A stretch of 59,324 nucleotides of DNA from Chloroflexota bacterium (GCA_003551705.1 PUNJ01000053.1:1-59324); one strand, 5' to 3'. Numbered from the stretch's first letter, positions 16,388-26,108 are shown. The notes: a model not told the origin generated them from the letters alone. Translations and numbers: made by a program.

Positions 16388-16416
16388 TGGACATTGCAGT
16401 AGAAGAACGTTACACT
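16388..16416 (+). promoter_or_regulatory. weak putative promoter before the acyl-CoA synthetase alpha-type gene
   Basis: TGGACA (16388-16393) and TACACT (16411-16416) with a 17-bp spacer, giving a start near 16423 and leaving the SD GGAG before the ATG at 16471. Box matches are moderate. Confidence 0.3.
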
Positions 16417-16470
16417 CTATCCCACTGACAGCGCACCCCAACCTACGCGTGGTGCTGATGGAGCGACTCA

Positions 16471-17916
16471 ATGAGTGAATACCAAGAGAATTCCACTCTG
16501 GACCATCTCTTCAATCCGAAGACTATAGCTGTAGTAGGCCTCAGCACCGCCCCCGACAAAGCGTGGCTCAGTGAATGCTACATCACTCCCATGCTCGAAA
16601 TGGGCTTCCACGGCCGCCTGTTCGTTGTCAATCCCAAGGGCGGCCACATCGGAGGCATGGCTGCATACAGCAGTCTGCAAGAAGTACCCGGACCCGTCGA
16701 TTACGTTGTGTCGCTGGTACCGGCCCACCACACGCCTCAGCTTCTGGCTGACTGCACTGAGAAAGGCGTGAAAGCAGTCCAGTTCTACACCGCCGGATTC
16801 TCGGAGACAGGCGTTGACGAGGACGCGCATCTTCAAGCCCAATTGGTCGAGATGGCCCAGCGCTCTGGCTTGCGCCTGCTCGGTCCAAACTGCATGGGCA
16901 TTTATTGTCCAAAGTCAGGTATAGGTTTCTGTCCTGACTTCCCAAAAGAACCGGGGGAAATCGGTCTGCTTTGCCAGAGCGGCGGCAACACCGGGCACAT
17001 AGTCCGGACCGTGGCTGCCAGGGGACTTCGCTTCAGCAAGGTGGTCAGCTACGGGAATGCTTGCGACATCAATGAGCGAGACCTTCTCGATTACTTTGTC
17101 GAGGACAACGATACCCAGGCAATAGCTGCTTACCTGGAGGGCACTACAGATGGCCGTCGCCTGCTCCAGTGCCTAACCAGGGCAACTTCACACAAACCAG
17201 TGACCATCCTGAAGGGAGGTTGTACCGAGGCCGGGATCAGAGCAGCGGCTACCCATACAGGGTCCTTGGCTGGTACAGATGTTCTCTGGGACGGACTCTT
17301 CAAGCAGGCAGGGGTTGTTAGGGTCAGCACCCCTGAAGAAATGGCAGACTTCCTGGTGGCATTACTGCAGGTACGCCCTCCCCGGGGGCTGAATACCTGT
17401 GTAGTGGGAATAGGCGGGGGCGCAAACGTACTGGCGACTGATGATTGCGAACGAGCCGGCCTGACACTGCCACCCTTGCCGGACCACATATTGTCTCGAT
17501 TGAAGCACATTATTCCCCGCGCTGGAGCCATGTTGCGAAATCCAATCGACGCCTTCCCACTCATCGGCGCTCCCTCAAATTGGCGGCAGCTTGTGGACCT
17601 GCTTAACGAATGGGAGGGCCTTGACCTGGTCCTGTTTCAAAATGCCCTTGGCACCCCACCACTTCCGCCTCGGTATGAGAGTATAGCTCCTGCAATCGAG
17701 CCAATGCTGTCTGCCGTAGCGGAATGCCGGGTCCCCTTTGCACTCGTTTGGCATGCCATAACCAACGACGATTCGTGGCAAGCCTCGTTAAGGGTACAGG
17801 GAATGTCCGTGGACAGAGGCCTGCCCTTCTTCACGTCCATGCGGGGAGCTGCTTTGGCCATGAGAAGGCTCTTCAATCACCACGCCTCGATGCCCGGCAA
17901 CGTTGATTTGCAGTAG
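16471..17916 (+). CDS. NDP-forming acyl-CoA synthetase alpha-type protein (first copy)
   Basis: 481 residues, CoA-binding plus succinyl-CoA ligase-like domains, as in the alpha part of ADP-forming acetyl-CoA synthetases. These make ATP from acyl-CoA or activate acids, in the cytosol. Seen: Rossmann CoA-binding start TIAVVGLS (18-25), YTAGFSETG (106-114), LGPNCMG (137-143), QSGGN (169-173) and the phosphohistidine segment ATHTGSLAG (His262). The beta (ATP-grasp) part that phosphorylates this His is not fused and not adjacent. SD GGAG precedes the ATG. An equal-length paralogue is at 38446-39891, beyond the ribosomal operon. Confidence 0.88.
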   Translation: MSEYQENSTLDHLFNPKTIAVVGLSTAPDKAWLSECYITPMLEMGFHGRLFVVNPKGGHIGGMAAYSSLQEVPGPVDYVVSLVPAHHTPQLLADCTEKGVKAVQFYTAGFSETGVDEDAHLQAQLVEMAQRSGLRLLGPNCMGIYCPKSGIGFCPDFPKEPGEIGLLCQSGGNTGHIVRTVAARGLRFSKVVSYGNACDINERDLLDYFVEDNDTQAIAAYLEGTTDGRRLLQCLTRATSHKPVTILKGGCTEAGIRAAATHTGSLAGTDVLWDGLFKQAGVVRVSTPEEMADFLVALLQVRPPRGLNTCVVGIGGGANVLATDDCERAGLTLPPLPDHILSRLKHIIPRAGAMLRNPIDAFPLIGAPSNWRQLVDLLNEWEGLDLVLFQNALGTPPLPPRYESIAPAIEPMLSAVAECRVPFALVWHAITNDDSWQASLRVQGMSVDRGLPFFTSMRGAALAMRRLFNHHASMPGNVDLQ

Positions 17917-17999
17917 TACCTGCTCGAGACTAAAACCTTACTGGTAACTGTGGCCAATGCACCGCTACAGTTGCGATAGAATGGTTCCCAGCCACGAAC

Positions 18000-18036
18000 A
18001 AAAAACTGCTGACGGGCACATGGTACCCGTCAGCAG
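18000..18036 (-). terminator. intrinsic terminator of the ribosomal superoperon
   Basis: Perfect 11-bp stem, CTGCTGACGGG (18006-18016) with CCCGTCAGCAG (18026-18036) and a 9-base loop. On the minus strand it is followed by six T (18000-18005). It lies 22 bases beyond the rpsI stop and separates it from the convergent gene. Confidence 0.93.
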
Positions 18037-18058
18037 TCGAAACCTCTTAACGATAGCC

Positions 18059-18454
18059 CTAACGCTTCGTGTACTGAGGCGCTTTGCGAGCCCGCTTTAG
18101 ACCGTACTTCTTGCGCTCCTTGATCCGTGCGTCTCTGGTCAGCAAGCCATACTGCCGCATCAAAGGTTTAACCCCTTCATCCAGCTCAACCAGCGCCCGG
18201 GCGATTCCATGACGGATAGCCCCAACCTGGCCGGAAATGCCTCCACCCTCGACCTTGACGATAACATTGAATCTGTCCATCATGTTGGCCACGCGTAGAG
18301 CATCAAGGGCTTTCGACTGCAAATTGGGCAGCGGGTATGCCTCAGCCAGCGACCTCCCGTTTACGATCACACTGCCGGTGCCCGGAAACAACTTGACCCG
18401 AGCAATGGCGCACTTTCGTTTGCCAGTACCATAGAAATAGGCTTGGTCTGCCAC
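18059..18454 (-). CDS. rpsI: ribosomal protein uS9
   Basis: 131 residues. Small-subunit head protein whose C-terminal tail reaches the P-site tRNA. Typical start YFYGTGKRKCAIARV, middle GGGISGQVGAIRHGIARAL and end KKYGLKRARKAPQYTKR with the canonical KR tail. GTG start overlapping the rplM stop by one base (TAGTG), with the SD GGGAGG in the end of rplM. Last gene before the terminator. Confidence 0.98.
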   Translation of the reverse strand: MADQAYFYGTGKRKCAIARVKLFPGTGSVIVNGRSLAEAYPLPNLQSKALDALRVANMMDRFNVIVKVEGGGISGQVGAIRHGIARALVELDEGVKPLMRQYGLLTRDARIKERKKYGLKRARKAPQYTKR

Positions 18455-18882
18455 TAATCCCTCCCCTGTCCTTTCAGTTGGGCTTCATGTGGATGGCTGT
18501 CTCCGGCATAAACCTTGAGCCTTCTAAGCATTGCCCGGCCTCGTGGATTATGCGAAAGCATACCTTTTACAGCATGCCGTATAACCTTTGTGGGATCCTT
18601 CTTCATCTGATCAGAGAAATTGACCTCCCTGAGCCCGCCCGGATAGCCGGTATGCCGGTAATAGATCTTCTGCTTGGCTTTCTGGCCGGTGACCCTAACT
18701 TTGGACGCATTGGTGACTACCACGAAATCACCCACATCCATATGCGGTGAGTACATCGGTTTACCTTTGCCCTGTAACAACACTGCTATTTGGGTAGCCA
18801 CCCTGCCCAGCGTCATTCCGGACACGTCTACATGCCACCACTCACGTTTGATATCCGCAGCCCTTGTACTGTACGTCTTCAT
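18454..18882 (-). CDS. rplM: ribosomal protein uL13
   Basis: 142 residues, the normal length. Early-assembling large-subunit protein. Motifs WWHVDVSGMTLGRVAT, GDFVVVTNASKV and RHTGYPGG are standard, and the C-terminus ends in the usual PHEAQ segment. ATG at 18882 chosen: SD ATAGGAG is 9 nt upstream and the start matches the family, while the frame stays open upstream only by running back into truA. Confidence 0.98.
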   Translation of the reverse strand: MKTYSTRAADIKREWWHVDVSGMTLGRVATQIAVLLQGKGKPMYSPHMDVGDFVVVTNASKVRVTGQKAKQKIYYRHTGYPGGLREVNFSDQMKKDPTKVIRHAVKGMLSHNPRGRAMLRRLKVYAGDSHPHEAQLKGQGRD

Positions 18883-18893
18883 TAAACAAACTC

Positions 18894-19652
18894 CTATAAA
18901 ATGGGCGGAAAATCCCGATAATTGACCTTCATGAGGCACAAACCATGTGCGGGGGCAGCAGGGCCAACGACACCGGTCATCCCGGAGCGAGCCAATCGAC
19001 AGAAGTCGTCCACACTTGTCTGGCCCTGGCCGACCCTGATCAGGCCTCCTACTGTATTTCGTACCTGCTGGGGCAGGAACGAATTCGCTACCATATCGCA
19101 AATGACATTATCCTCTTCTCGATACACCTCGACCTTATGCACACGCCTTGTTGTTGACACATCGGTTGCCGTCGAGAAGGGGGCAAAGTCATGCGCGCCT
19201 ACAAGAACCTTGCAGGCGTCATTCATGGCTTCCACGTCAAGTCCATGCGGCACATGGTATGTGAAATGCCGAAGCCTGGGCGATCTCGCCGGCCGGTTGA
19301 GGATGCTGTACCGGTATTCACGGGTCACGGCATGACGCCTAACATCAAATCCTTCGGACCCGCAGTATGCCGCCCTTACGGCAATATCTTCATCCAGATA
19401 ATGGTTGAGCGCATTCACCCAAGTCTGCAAGGGATAGCCGGCACGTGTTCGCAGGCTAACGACCTGCCCAATGGCATGAACACCGGCATCGGTCCGACTC
19501 GCTGCCGAAATTCTTGTCTTTTCTCCCGTCAACTTGTACACGGCCTCTTCTATCTCTCCCTGTATAGTGCGCCCGTTTGCCTGGTACTGGGAACCGTGGT
19601 ACCGGCTGCCGTCATATTCCACTATGAACACGATGAGCGATTCTTTTGACAA
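18894..19652 (-). CDS. truA: tRNA pseudouridine synthase A
   Basis: 252 residues. Isomerises uridines 38-40 in the anticodon stem-loop of many tRNAs. N-terminal VEYDGSRYHGSQYQANGRTIQGE, catalytic Asp in SRTDAGVHA, and the later RREYRY-type and LPQQVRN segments are typical. The start is TTG at 19652 without a strong SD, so initiation may depend on coupling to rplQ, 27 bases upstream. Placement between rplQ and rplM is a common arrangement. Confidence 0.95.
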   Translation of the reverse strand: MSKESLIVFIVEYDGSRYHGSQYQANGRTIQGEIEEAVYKLTGEKTRISAASRTDAGVHAIGQVVSLRTRAGYPLQTWVNALNHYLDEDIAVRAAYCGSEGFDVRRHAVTREYRYSILNRPARSPRLRHFTYHVPHGLDVEAMNDACKVLVGAHDFAPFSTATDVSTTRRVHKVEVYREEDNVICDMVANSFLPQQVRNTVGGLIRVGQGQTSVDDFCRLARSGMTGVVGPAAPAHGLCLMKVNYRDFPPIL

Positions 19653-19679
19653 ACAGGTAACCCCAAACCACAGAGGAGC

Positions 19680-20036
19680 CTATTGCACCAATTCCATAAT
19701 CGACATGGAGGCACCATCACCTGGTCGGTTTCCGACCTTCAAGAGGCGCACATACCCTCCATTGCGGTCTGCATATCTCTTGGCCAGTTCATCAAAAAGC
19801 TTGTCAACTACCTTCTTGTCGCCTATTACCACCGAGGCCCGCCGCCGAGAGGCAAGACTGCCGTCCTTACCGAGAGTAATCATCTTCTCAGCTATGCCTT
19901 TGACCTCCTTCGCCTTTGGCTCGGTGGTCTTGATCTTCTCATGTTTCAACAAGTCCGCGACCAGGTTATGGTACATGGACAATCTATGGCTTGTCAGCCT
20001 CGAGAGCTTTCGCCCCGCAATTCTATGCCTCATCAT
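19680..20036 (-). CDS. rplQ: ribosomal protein bL17
   Basis: 118 residues, large-subunit protein near the exit tunnel. Family start MRHRIAGRKLSRLTSHR is complete, followed by HEKIKTTEPKAKEV and the C-terminal RPGDGASMSIMEL. Starts ATGATG, overlapping the rpoA end by 14 bases, which implies coupled translation. Confidence 0.97.
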   Translation of the reverse strand: MMRHRIAGRKLSRLTSHRLSMYHNLVADLLKHEKIKTTEPKAKEVKGIAEKMITLGKDGSLASRRRASVVIGDKKVVDKLFDELAKRYADRNGGYVRLLKVGNRPGDGASMSIMELVQ

Positions 20037-20973
20037 TCCCCTTCGTGTCTTTTATATCCAGGCCCATACTTGTCAGTCGCTCCTGCAATTCCTCCACCGA
20101 CTTGCGGCCCAACTTCTTTAGGGACAACAATTCCTGTTCGCTCATTTCCAGAAGCTGTCCCACCTTGCTTATCTTGTTGCGTCGTAGACAGTTGAAAACA
20201 CGAGGTGAAAGACCAAGTCGCTCCAGAGGCATGTCATATAACTCCGTTGAGACAGCACCTTGGGCCGGCATTCTTTCTTCCTCTTCTTCTTCATCAGAAA
20301 CAAGCGACGTAAACAACGCCAGCTGTTCTCTGAGTATCTGCGCACTTTCGATAACGGCCTCAATTGCTGTTATGCTTCCATCCGTCCAGACATCCAGCAC
20401 AAGTCGTTCATATTCCATAAACTCGGCCTCGCTGGCTGGTTCAATCAGGTAATTCACTTTGGTAACTGGAGAGAAAATGGCGTCCACTGGAATCACACCT
20501 ATGGGTAGACCGTTTTCATGGTTCCCAGGCAGGTAGCCTTTACCCAAGGTGACATTGAATTCCACCGAGATTCGGGCCTCATCGGAGTCCATGGTCAAAA
20601 GGTGCAGTTCGGGGTTTACTATTTCGAAGTCAGCGGACGGCCTGATGTCACCCGCCAACACCTCCTTTTCACCCTCGGCATCCAGAAACAGTTTCCCTTC
20701 CTGCTTTGTCAAAGAACGTAACCTGATATTCTTCACGTTAATGAGAAACTCAGTAGTATCTTCTTTAACGTGTGGGATGGTACTGAACTCGTGCTGTACG
20801 CCATCAATTCTTACCCAGGTTATTGCAGCCCCCTGAAGCGAACTCAGGAGAATACGTCTGAGCGCGTTGCCCAAGGTGATCCCGAAGCCTTTTTCCAAAG
20901 GTTCAGCCACGAAACGGCCGTAGTATTCGTCTGTTTCCACACAATCAACTTTTGGCATTACTAGATAGGACAA
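20023..20973 (-). CDS. rpoA: RNA polymerase alpha subunit
   Basis: 316 residues, normal length. The N-terminal domain (about 1-225) dimerises and nucleates core assembly; the C-terminal domain (about 245-305) binds UP elements and activators. Seen: PLEKGFGITLGNALRRILLSS, an acidic Glu-rich linker (residues ~228-235), and the CTD with LSPRVFNCLRRNKI and LGRKSVEELQERL. TTG start at 20973 with the SD GAAAGGAGG 8 nt upstream; the next in-frame ATG is five codons on. Confidence 0.98.
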   Translation of the reverse strand: MSYLVMPKVDCVETDEYYGRFVAEPLEKGFGITLGNALRRILLSSLQGAAITWVRIDGVQHEFSTIPHVKEDTTEFLINVKNIRLRSLTKQEGKLFLDAEGEKEVLAGDIRPSADFEIVNPELHLLTMDSDEARISVEFNVTLGKGYLPGNHENGLPIGVIPVDAIFSPVTKVNYLIEPASEAEFMEYERLVLDVWTDGSITAIEAVIESAQILREQLALFTSLVSDEEEEEERMPAQGAVSTELYDMPLERLGLSPRVFNCLRRNKISKVGQLLEMSEQELLSLKKLGRKSVEELQERLTSMGLDIKDTKGNDEA

Positions 20974-20994
20974 AACTGTGGCCTCCTTTCAAGG

Positions 20995-21624
20995 CTATCG
21001 GGAATAGTACTCCACGATCATTTTTTCGTCGAACTTGGCACCGGTCTCGTCGGGCGATGGTAGCGTGAGTACTTTGCCCACAAGGTTTTGCTTATCCAAT
21101 TCAAGCCAACTGGGCACCATTCTGGTCTCCGCCAGTTCCTGGGCAACCTTGAACGGTTCCTTACTCTTGGCCATCTCCCGCCATCCTATCTCTTCACCAG
21201 GTTTTGCGGAATACGACGGGATATCGACCTTCCTTCCATTAACCTGGATATGACCATGCCGGACAAGCTGTCGGGCTTGGCTTCGCGATTCTGCAAAACC
21301 CAGCCGGAAAACAACATTATCCAGCCGTCTCTCCAGCAATTGCTTCAGATTGTCACCAGTCAGACCCGGAGCCCTCTCCGCTTGTACGAACAGGCGATAG
21401 AACTGCCGCTCAAGCATTCCATAGTCGTAACGGGCCTTCTGTTTCTCTCTCAATCGTACCTCATAGTCGGAGAGTTTGCGTGGCCGACCCCCAGGACGCC
21501 TGCCCGGACCCGCGGCCCTTCTATCCAGAGAACACCTGGGTGTAGCACACCTCTCCCCCTTGAGCAACAGTTTCTCGCCGACGCGTCGGCATAGCCGGCA
21601 AACCGGTCCAGTATATCGGGCCAT
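20995..21624 (-). CDS. rpsD: ribosomal protein uS4, zinc-binding form
   Basis: 209 residues. Primary 16S rRNA-binding assembly protein and a translational repressor in many bacteria. The N-terminus carries the zinc-knuckle cysteines C9, C12, C26 and C31; the S4 RNA-binding domain lies near residues 100-160 (RLDNVVFRLGFAESRSQARQLVRHGHI). Six bases follow rpsK. Confidence 0.98.
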   Translation of the reverse strand: MARYTGPVCRLCRRVGEKLLLKGERCATPRCSLDRRAAGPGRRPGGRPRKLSDYEVRLREKQKARYDYGMLERQFYRLFVQAERAPGLTGDNLKQLLERRLDNVVFRLGFAESRSQARQLVRHGHIQVNGRKVDIPSYSAKPGEEIGWREMAKSKEPFKVAQELAETRMVPSWLELDKQNLVGKVLTLPSPDETGAKFDEKMIVEYYSR

Positions 21625-21630
21625 TAGCTC

Positions 21631-22029
21631 TTATACCCTCCTTCTCTTCCGGGGCCGGCAACCGTTGTGAGGTATGGGCGTTACATCGATGATGCCATTA
21701 ACATGCAGGCCGGCAATCTGCAAAGCACGAATCGCAGCCTCCCTGCCACTACCGGGCCCTCTCACAAATACCTCAACCTGGCGCAATCCCTGGTCCTTGG
21801 CTCGCCGAGCGGCACCCTCCGCCGCCATCTGAGCAGCATAAGGCGTCCCCTTCCGCGAACCCTTAAAACCAGCAGTCCCTGAACTTCCCCAAGAAATCAC
21901 ATTGCCTTGGGGATCCGTTAGTGTGATTATCACGTTGTTAAAAGTCGAATGGATAAAGGCCCGCCCTTGAGGTACAACCTTCTTTTCCCTTCTTCTGCTT
22001 TTCGGTTTGCCTTTCTTTTTGTCAGCCAT
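21631..22029 (-). CDS. rpsK: ribosomal protein uS11
   Basis: 132 residues. Small-subunit platform protein near the mRNA exit. Basic N-terminus ([14 protein letters not shown]), then [30 protein letters not shown] and the C-terminal [16 protein letters not shown], all standard. 12 bases after rpsM. Confidence 0.98.
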   Translation of the reverse strand: MADKKKGKPKSRRREKKVVPQGRAFIHSTFNNVIITLTDPQGNVISWGSSGTAGFKGSRKGTPYAAQMAAEGAARRAKDQGLRQVEVFVRGPGSGREAAIRALQIAGLHVNGIIDVTPIPHNGCRPRKRRRV

Positions 22030-22041
22030 ATTTCCTCAACC

Positions 22042-22431
22042 CTACTTCTTGGCCATGCCACGTCGTCTGCCTCTGCCGGCAACTGTCTGCGGACGGCCAC
22101 GCTTGGTCCTTGCATTCGTTCGAGTCCTTTGACCTCTTACTGGCAACCTGTGACGATGACGGCTACCCCTGTATGACCCGATTTCCATCAACCTCGTAAT
22201 GTTCATGTTGACTTCTTTCCGCAGATCACCCTCAACCCGGCATTCTTTGTCGATATATTCGCGAAGCCGGTTTATCTCCTCTTCCGTCAGGTCATTAGCC
22301 TTCTTTGTTATGTCAATACCAGCTACGGTCAGCAGTTGCTCGCTCAAACTAGGTCCAACACCATAAATGTATTGAAGACTTACATTTACCCGTTTATTAC
22401 CCGGAATATCTACACCTGCTATACGTGGCAC
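22042..22431 (-). CDS. rpsM: ribosomal protein uS13
   Basis: 129 residues. Small-subunit head protein that contacts the P-site tRNA and the B1 bridges. Start [14 protein letters not shown], helix-hairpin region [14 protein letters not shown], and basic tail with [17 protein letters not shown] start, SD AAGGAG 6 nt upstream. Confidence 0.98.
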   Translation of the reverse strand: MPRIAGVDIPGNKRVNVSLQYIYGVGPSLSEQLLTVAGIDITKKANDLTEEEINRLREYIDKECRVEGDLRKEVNMNITRLMEIGSYRGSRHRHRLPVRGQRTRTNARTKRGRPQTVAGRGRRRGMAKK

Positions 22432-22441
22432 CTGTTTCTCC

Positions 22442-22555
22442 TTATCCCTGTCTCTGCTTGTGTTTGGGATTCTTGCATATTATTACAACCCGACCCTTTC
22501 GTTTCACGACTTTGCAGTCTTTACATCTCGGTTTTACCGAAGCCCGAACTCTCAT
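22442..22555 (-). CDS. rpmJ: ribosomal protein bL36
   Basis: 37 residues, easily missed. Start [20 protein letters not shown], with the zinc ligands C11, C14, C27 and H32 in the standard CxxC...C...H order, so it is the zinc-containing form. ATG at 22555 has the SD GGAGTGA. It lies between infA and rpsM, the conserved position. Confidence 0.96.
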   Translation of the reverse strand: MRVRASVKPRCKDCKVVKRKGRVVIICKNPKHKQRQG

Positions 22556-22569
22556 TACTCACTCCAGTC

Positions 22570-22788
22570 CTATTTAAAACGGTATATGACCCTGCCCCTA
22601 GTCAGGTCGTAAGGTGAGAGTTCCACCCTCACCGTGTCACCGGGCAGAATCTTGATAAAGTGTCTCCTCATACGTCCCGAAATGTGCGCCAATACCTTGT
22701 GACCGCTGGGTAACTCAACACGAAACATCGCATTGGGCAAACACTCCAGGACCTTGCCTTCAACTTCCAGTCTTTCCTTCTTTGCCAT
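22570..22788 (-). CDS. infA: translation initiation factor IF-1
   Basis: 72 residues, a single S1-like OB fold that occupies the A site during initiation. Typical [20 protein letters not shown], followed by [29 protein letters not shown] and the C-terminal [13 protein letters not shown]. Eight bases after map. Confidence 0.98.
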   Translation of the reverse strand: MAKKERLEVEGKVLECLPNAMFRVELPSGHKVLAHISGRMRRHFIKILPGDTVRVELSPYDLTRGRVIYRFK

Positions 22789-22796
22789 ACTCTCAC

Positions 22797-23546
22797 TTAA
22801 ACCGCAGTGAGTATCTCCGGTTCATCCTCAGTAATCGCAATCGTATGCTCGAAATGGGCCGATAGACTGCCATCGGCAGTCACCACTGTCCACCCATCAG
22901 CGTTCACCTCAGTCCGCCAACCACCGATGTTCAGCATCGGCTCTATTGCAAGGGTCATCCCCTTGCGCAAGACAGGCCCCTGACCTTCATGGCCATAGTT
23001 CGGTATCTGGGGATCCTCGTGCATTTCACGTCCGATACCATGCCCCGTGTACTCCCGTACTACCGAATAATGCCTGGACTCAGCAAGTGACTGAATGGCC
23101 GCCGAAATGTCACCAAGGTGCCCGCCATGTCTAGCCCTGGATATCCCAGCCATCAAGGCATCGCGGGCAGCCTCCAGAAGCCTCTGTGCCTCTGGACTGA
23201 TTTCGCCCACTCCAACCGTAATCGCGGCATCTCCCTGGAAACCGCCTACGATTGCCCCCACATCCAAAGATACTATTTCACCTTCTCGGATTACTCGCTT
23301 CCCGGGTATACCATGTACGATTTCGTCATCGATCGATACACAAAGCGAAGCCGGATATCCACGATATCCCTTAAAGGAAGCCTTGGCGCCATGTCTTGCC
23401 AGTTCTTGCGCACAGATGCTGTCCAGCTCCGCTGTGCACATTCCTGGTCTTATCTGTTCAGCCAGTATCTGCAAAACTTCTGCTACGATCCTCCCTGCTC
23501 TGCGCATTGTGTCGATTTCAAAACGCGATTTTACTATTATACCCAT
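22797..23546 (-). CDS. map: methionine aminopeptidase, type I
   Basis: 249 residues. Removes the initiator Met from nascent proteins with a dinuclear metal site. The ligands lie in [19 protein letters not shown] (two Asp), [13 protein letters not shown] (His), [10 protein letters not shown] (Glu) and the final EHTIAITE (Glu). No N-terminal zinc extension, hence type Ia. Seven bases after adk. Confidence 0.97.
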   Translation of the reverse strand: MGIIVKSRFEIDTMRRAGRIVAEVLQILAEQIRPGMCTAELDSICAQELARHGAKASFKGYRGYPASLCVSIDDEIVHGIPGKRVIREGEIVSLDVGAIVGGFQGDAAITVGVGEISPEAQRLLEAARDALMAGISRARHGGHLGDISAAIQSLAESRHYSVVREYTGHGIGREMHEDPQIPNYGHEGQGPVLRKGMTLAIEPMLNIGGWRTEVNADGWTVVTADGSLSAHFEHTIAITEDEPEILTAV

Positions 23547-23553
23547 TTACACT

Positions 23554-24183
23554 CTACGAGAGCAATTTAAGGATGTTTTCTTTGACCTCTTCAATCGATC
23601 TCTCGCCTTCAACCTCAAGCAACCGGCCGCTCTCTTTATAGTAATCGATCAACGGAGCCGTTTGCTCAAAATAGACCTCCAGCCTCTTCTGGGCCGTCTC
23701 CCTTGTGTCGTCTGCACGCTGGTATAGTTCACCACCACAAACATCGCATCGTCCCGCTATCTTCGGAGGAGACGAGACCATATGGTAAGGAGCTTGACAC
23801 TGCTTGCATATCCAACGCCCGCTGAGCCGTCGCAGCAACTCCTCACGTGAAACGTCGATATAGATGGCCTTGTCAATACCATCCTTATTCAGCGCTTTGT
23901 CCAAAGCCTGAGCTTGCTCCAAGGTCCTTGGAAAACCGTCAAGCATGAACCCTTGATCGATCTCGCTGATACGCTCCAGGATCATCTTGATGGTCACCTC
24001 GTCGGGTACCAGCAACCCCTTCTCCATGTATGACTTGGCCAGCTTTCCCAGCTCAGTGCCTTCCTTTTCCGCCTTGCGAAATAGGTCGCCGGAGGAAATG
24101 TGTACCAGACCCTTGGCCTCAGCCAAGCGCTCTGCCTGCGTACCTTTGCCTGAACCGGGCGCACCCAGCAATATCAACCTCAT
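23554..24183 (-). CDS. adk: adenylate kinase, zinc-LID form
   Basis: 209 residues. Interconverts ATP+AMP with 2 ADP. P-loop GAPGSGKGTQ (7-16), AMP-binding segment ISSGDLFRK, DGFPRTLEQAQAL, and a LID carrying two CxxC pairs (CKQC and CDVC) that bind zinc. Located between secY and map, a conserved position. Confidence 0.97.
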   Translation of the reverse strand: MRLILLGAPGSGKGTQAERLAEAKGLVHISSGDLFRKAEKEGTELGKLAKSYMEKGLLVPDEVTIKMILERISEIDQGFMLDGFPRTLEQAQALDKALNKDGIDKAIYIDVSREELLRRLSGRWICKQCQAPYHMVSSPPKIAGRCDVCGGELYQRADDTRETAQKRLEVYFEQTAPLIDYYKESGRLLEVEGERSIEEVKENILKLLS

Positions 24184-24198
24184 GAGAGTCTCCTAGTT

Positions 24199-25476
24199 CT
24201 ATTTCAGGAAGCCTTCGTACCGGCGCATAAGCAACTGAGACTCCAGCTGCTTCATGGTATCCAGGGCGACCCCCACCATAATCAGCATGGCCGTGCTGGA
24301 CAACGCCACCACCTGCACCCCTGTGATATGCCTTGCTACAAAAGGCATTATGGCAATCATTCCCAGGAATAGAGCGCCACCCCATGTGATTCTGGTCATC
24401 ACTCCACTCAGGTAGGAAAAAGTCGCCGGTCCCGGCCTCACGCCAGGCACGAAACCACCCTGCTTTTGAAGCGTATCCGCCAGTTGCATTTGCTCAAACA
24501 TTATCATCGTGTAGAAGAACGCAAAACCGACCGTAAGCAAGAAGAATACCATCCAGTAACTCCAGTGATTATCCCAGGCCTGGAAAAAGCTTGCCACGCC
24601 GCCGGTGAAGTAAGACGCTATGGTGGCCGGCAATATTACCATGGCCCCGGCGAAAATCAATGGGATCATGCCTGCGGTATTGACCCGCAACGGTATGTGT
24701 GTAGAACCGGACTGACGATACATTCGTCTTCCCCGGAAAACGCTTCTCGAATAGTGGACCGGAATACGCCGGTGTGCCTCAGTGAAGATCACAATCACCA
24801 CAATGGTAGCCAAAGCCAGAATTATGAAGCCGGTAAGACCGACAAACTGCTCCCTGGCAATAAATCCCTGCCCGACCATTTCGGGCAGACCGGCCACAAT
24901 ACCCGCAAAGATTATGAGCGAAACACCATTTCCGATCCCGCGCTCCGTTATCAGTTCACCAAGCCAAACCAGGAAAACGGTACCCGCTGATAAGGAAATA
25001 ACCATCGTCACCGTGGTCAGAGTATCGATCTCAACTATGGCCGCTCCTCTGGTCAGCCAGACTATCTGGCCGTACCCCTGCAGGGCAGCCAAAGGTACCA
25101 TCAGCCAATGGGTATACATGTTGATTTTGTTCCGACCTGCCTCCCCTTCTCTGGCCAGGGCCTGTAGACGGGGAACGACGGGTGTCATCAACTGCATGAT
25201 GATGGAAGCCGTTATGTACGGGTACACACCCATGGCAACAATGCTGAAGTTGCGCATGGCGCCGCCGCTGAACAAGTCAAGCATGCCCAGCAACTGGTTC
25301 TGATCGAACATATCCCGCAACGATGCAGGATCAACACCGGGAAGAGGTATGTGGGCTACAAAACGAAATATGACCAGGATCCCCAGAGTGAAGAGTATCC
25401 TGCGCCTGAGGTCAGGCAGGCTGAAGGCATCAATCAGCGCCTGTAGCAGGCGCGGTCTACCTCGCCTTTGCTGCAA
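24199..25476 (-). CDS. secY: preprotein translocase subunit SecY
   Basis: Channel subunit of the Sec translocon in the inner membrane, with ten predicted membrane helices. LFTLGILVIFRFVAHIPLPG, the plug region after LGMLDLFSGGAMRNFSI, ITERGIGNGVSLIIFAGI and NTAGMIPLIFAG are characteristic. I prefer TTG at 25476 (425 residues) because AGGAGG lies 6 nt before it and the N-terminus is then nearer the family length. A GTG at 25500 in the same frame also has a plausible SD. Either way it overlaps the end of rplO, as is usual for spc operons. Confidence 0.96.
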   Translation of the reverse strand: MQQRRGRPRLLQALIDAFSLPDLRRRILFTLGILVIFRFVAHIPLPGVDPASLRDMFDQNQLLGMLDLFSGGAMRNFSIVAMGVYPYITASIIMQLMTPVVPRLQALAREGEAGRNKINMYTHWLMVPLAALQGYGQIVWLTRGAAIVEIDTLTTVTMVISLSAGTVFLVWLGELITERGIGNGVSLIIFAGIVAGLPEMVGQGFIAREQFVGLTGFIILALATIVVIVIFTEAHRRIPVHYSRSVFRGRRMYRQSGSTHIPLRVNTAGMIPLIFAGAMVILPATIASYFTGGVASFFQAWDNHWSYWMVFFLLTVGFAFFYTMIMFEQMQLADTLQKQGGFVPGVRPGPATFSYLSGVMTRITWGGALFLGMIAIMPFVARHITGVQVVALSSTAMLIMVGVALDTMKQLESQLLMRRYEGFLK

Positions 25477-25924
25477 TTCCTGCCTCCTCAACAGTCCCAC
25501 CCGAGGCCTCTATCTTGTTTTTGGCAACAGATGAAAACCTCTCAGCCTTGACAACGAGACCACGGTCGATTTCACCACCGCCGAGGATCTTTACAGGCTT
25601 GCCAGCCGACTTGATCAGGCCCATTTGGACCAATTTCGCCTTGTCCACCACTTCCCCAGGTTCCAGAACATTCAAGCTGCCCACATTTACGACAGCATAA
25701 GTAATCTTGAATACGTTTACGAATCCCCGTTTCGTAGATAATCGCTGGACCAGCGGAAGCTGGCCACCCTCAAAATAGGGCCTGACGCCGCCGCCGCTAC
25801 GCGACTTCTGTCCTTTTAATCCCCTGCACGAATAGGTACCATGACCGCTACCTATACCCCGGCCAACACGCTTTCGCTTGCGCTTCGAACCTTCGGCAGG
25901 TGCAATATTATTCTGCATCACCAC
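25457..25924 (-). CDS. rplO: ribosomal protein uL15
   Basis: 155 residues. Large-subunit protein needed late in assembly. The basic Gly-rich N-terminus ([19 protein letters not shown]), [16 protein letters not shown] and the C-terminal domain are standard. GTG at 25924 with AGGAGG 9 nt upstream; an ATG two codons later is possible. Overlaps rpmD by 17 bases. Confidence 0.97.
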   Translation of the reverse strand: MVMQNNIAPAEGSKRKRKRVGRGIGSGHGTYSCRGLKGQKSRSGGGVRPYFEGGQLPLVQRLSTKRGFVNVFKITYAVVNVGSLNVLEPGEVVDKAKLVQMGLIKSAGKPVKILGGGEIDRGLVVKAERFSSVAKNKIEASGGTVEEAGIAAKAR

Positions 25925-26108
25925 TATCGTTAACCTCCTCCACCTTGACCAGGTGCCGGACCTTCAGCAGCATACCGCGCATCGAAGGCGTATCGGCATG
26001 CTCCACACTCTGATGTAGACGGCGAAGCCCAAGAGCCCTTATCGTCTCCTTTTGGTCCTTGCTATAACCTATATCGCTCTTTTCCCAGATAATCCGCAAT
26101 CTACTCAC
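25908..26108 (-). CDS. rpmD: ribosomal protein uL30
   Basis: 66 residues in the chosen form. Small large-subunit protein. The conserved region is [27 protein letters not shown], with [18 protein letters not shown]. The GTG at 26108 is chosen over the GTG at 26120 because the SD AAGGAAGG is then about 11 nt away rather than touching the start codon, and the N-terminus fits the family better. Confidence 0.94.
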   Translation of the reverse strand: MSRLRIIWEKSDIGYSKDQKETIRALGLRRLHQSVEHADTPSMRGMLLKVRHLVKVEEVNDSGDAE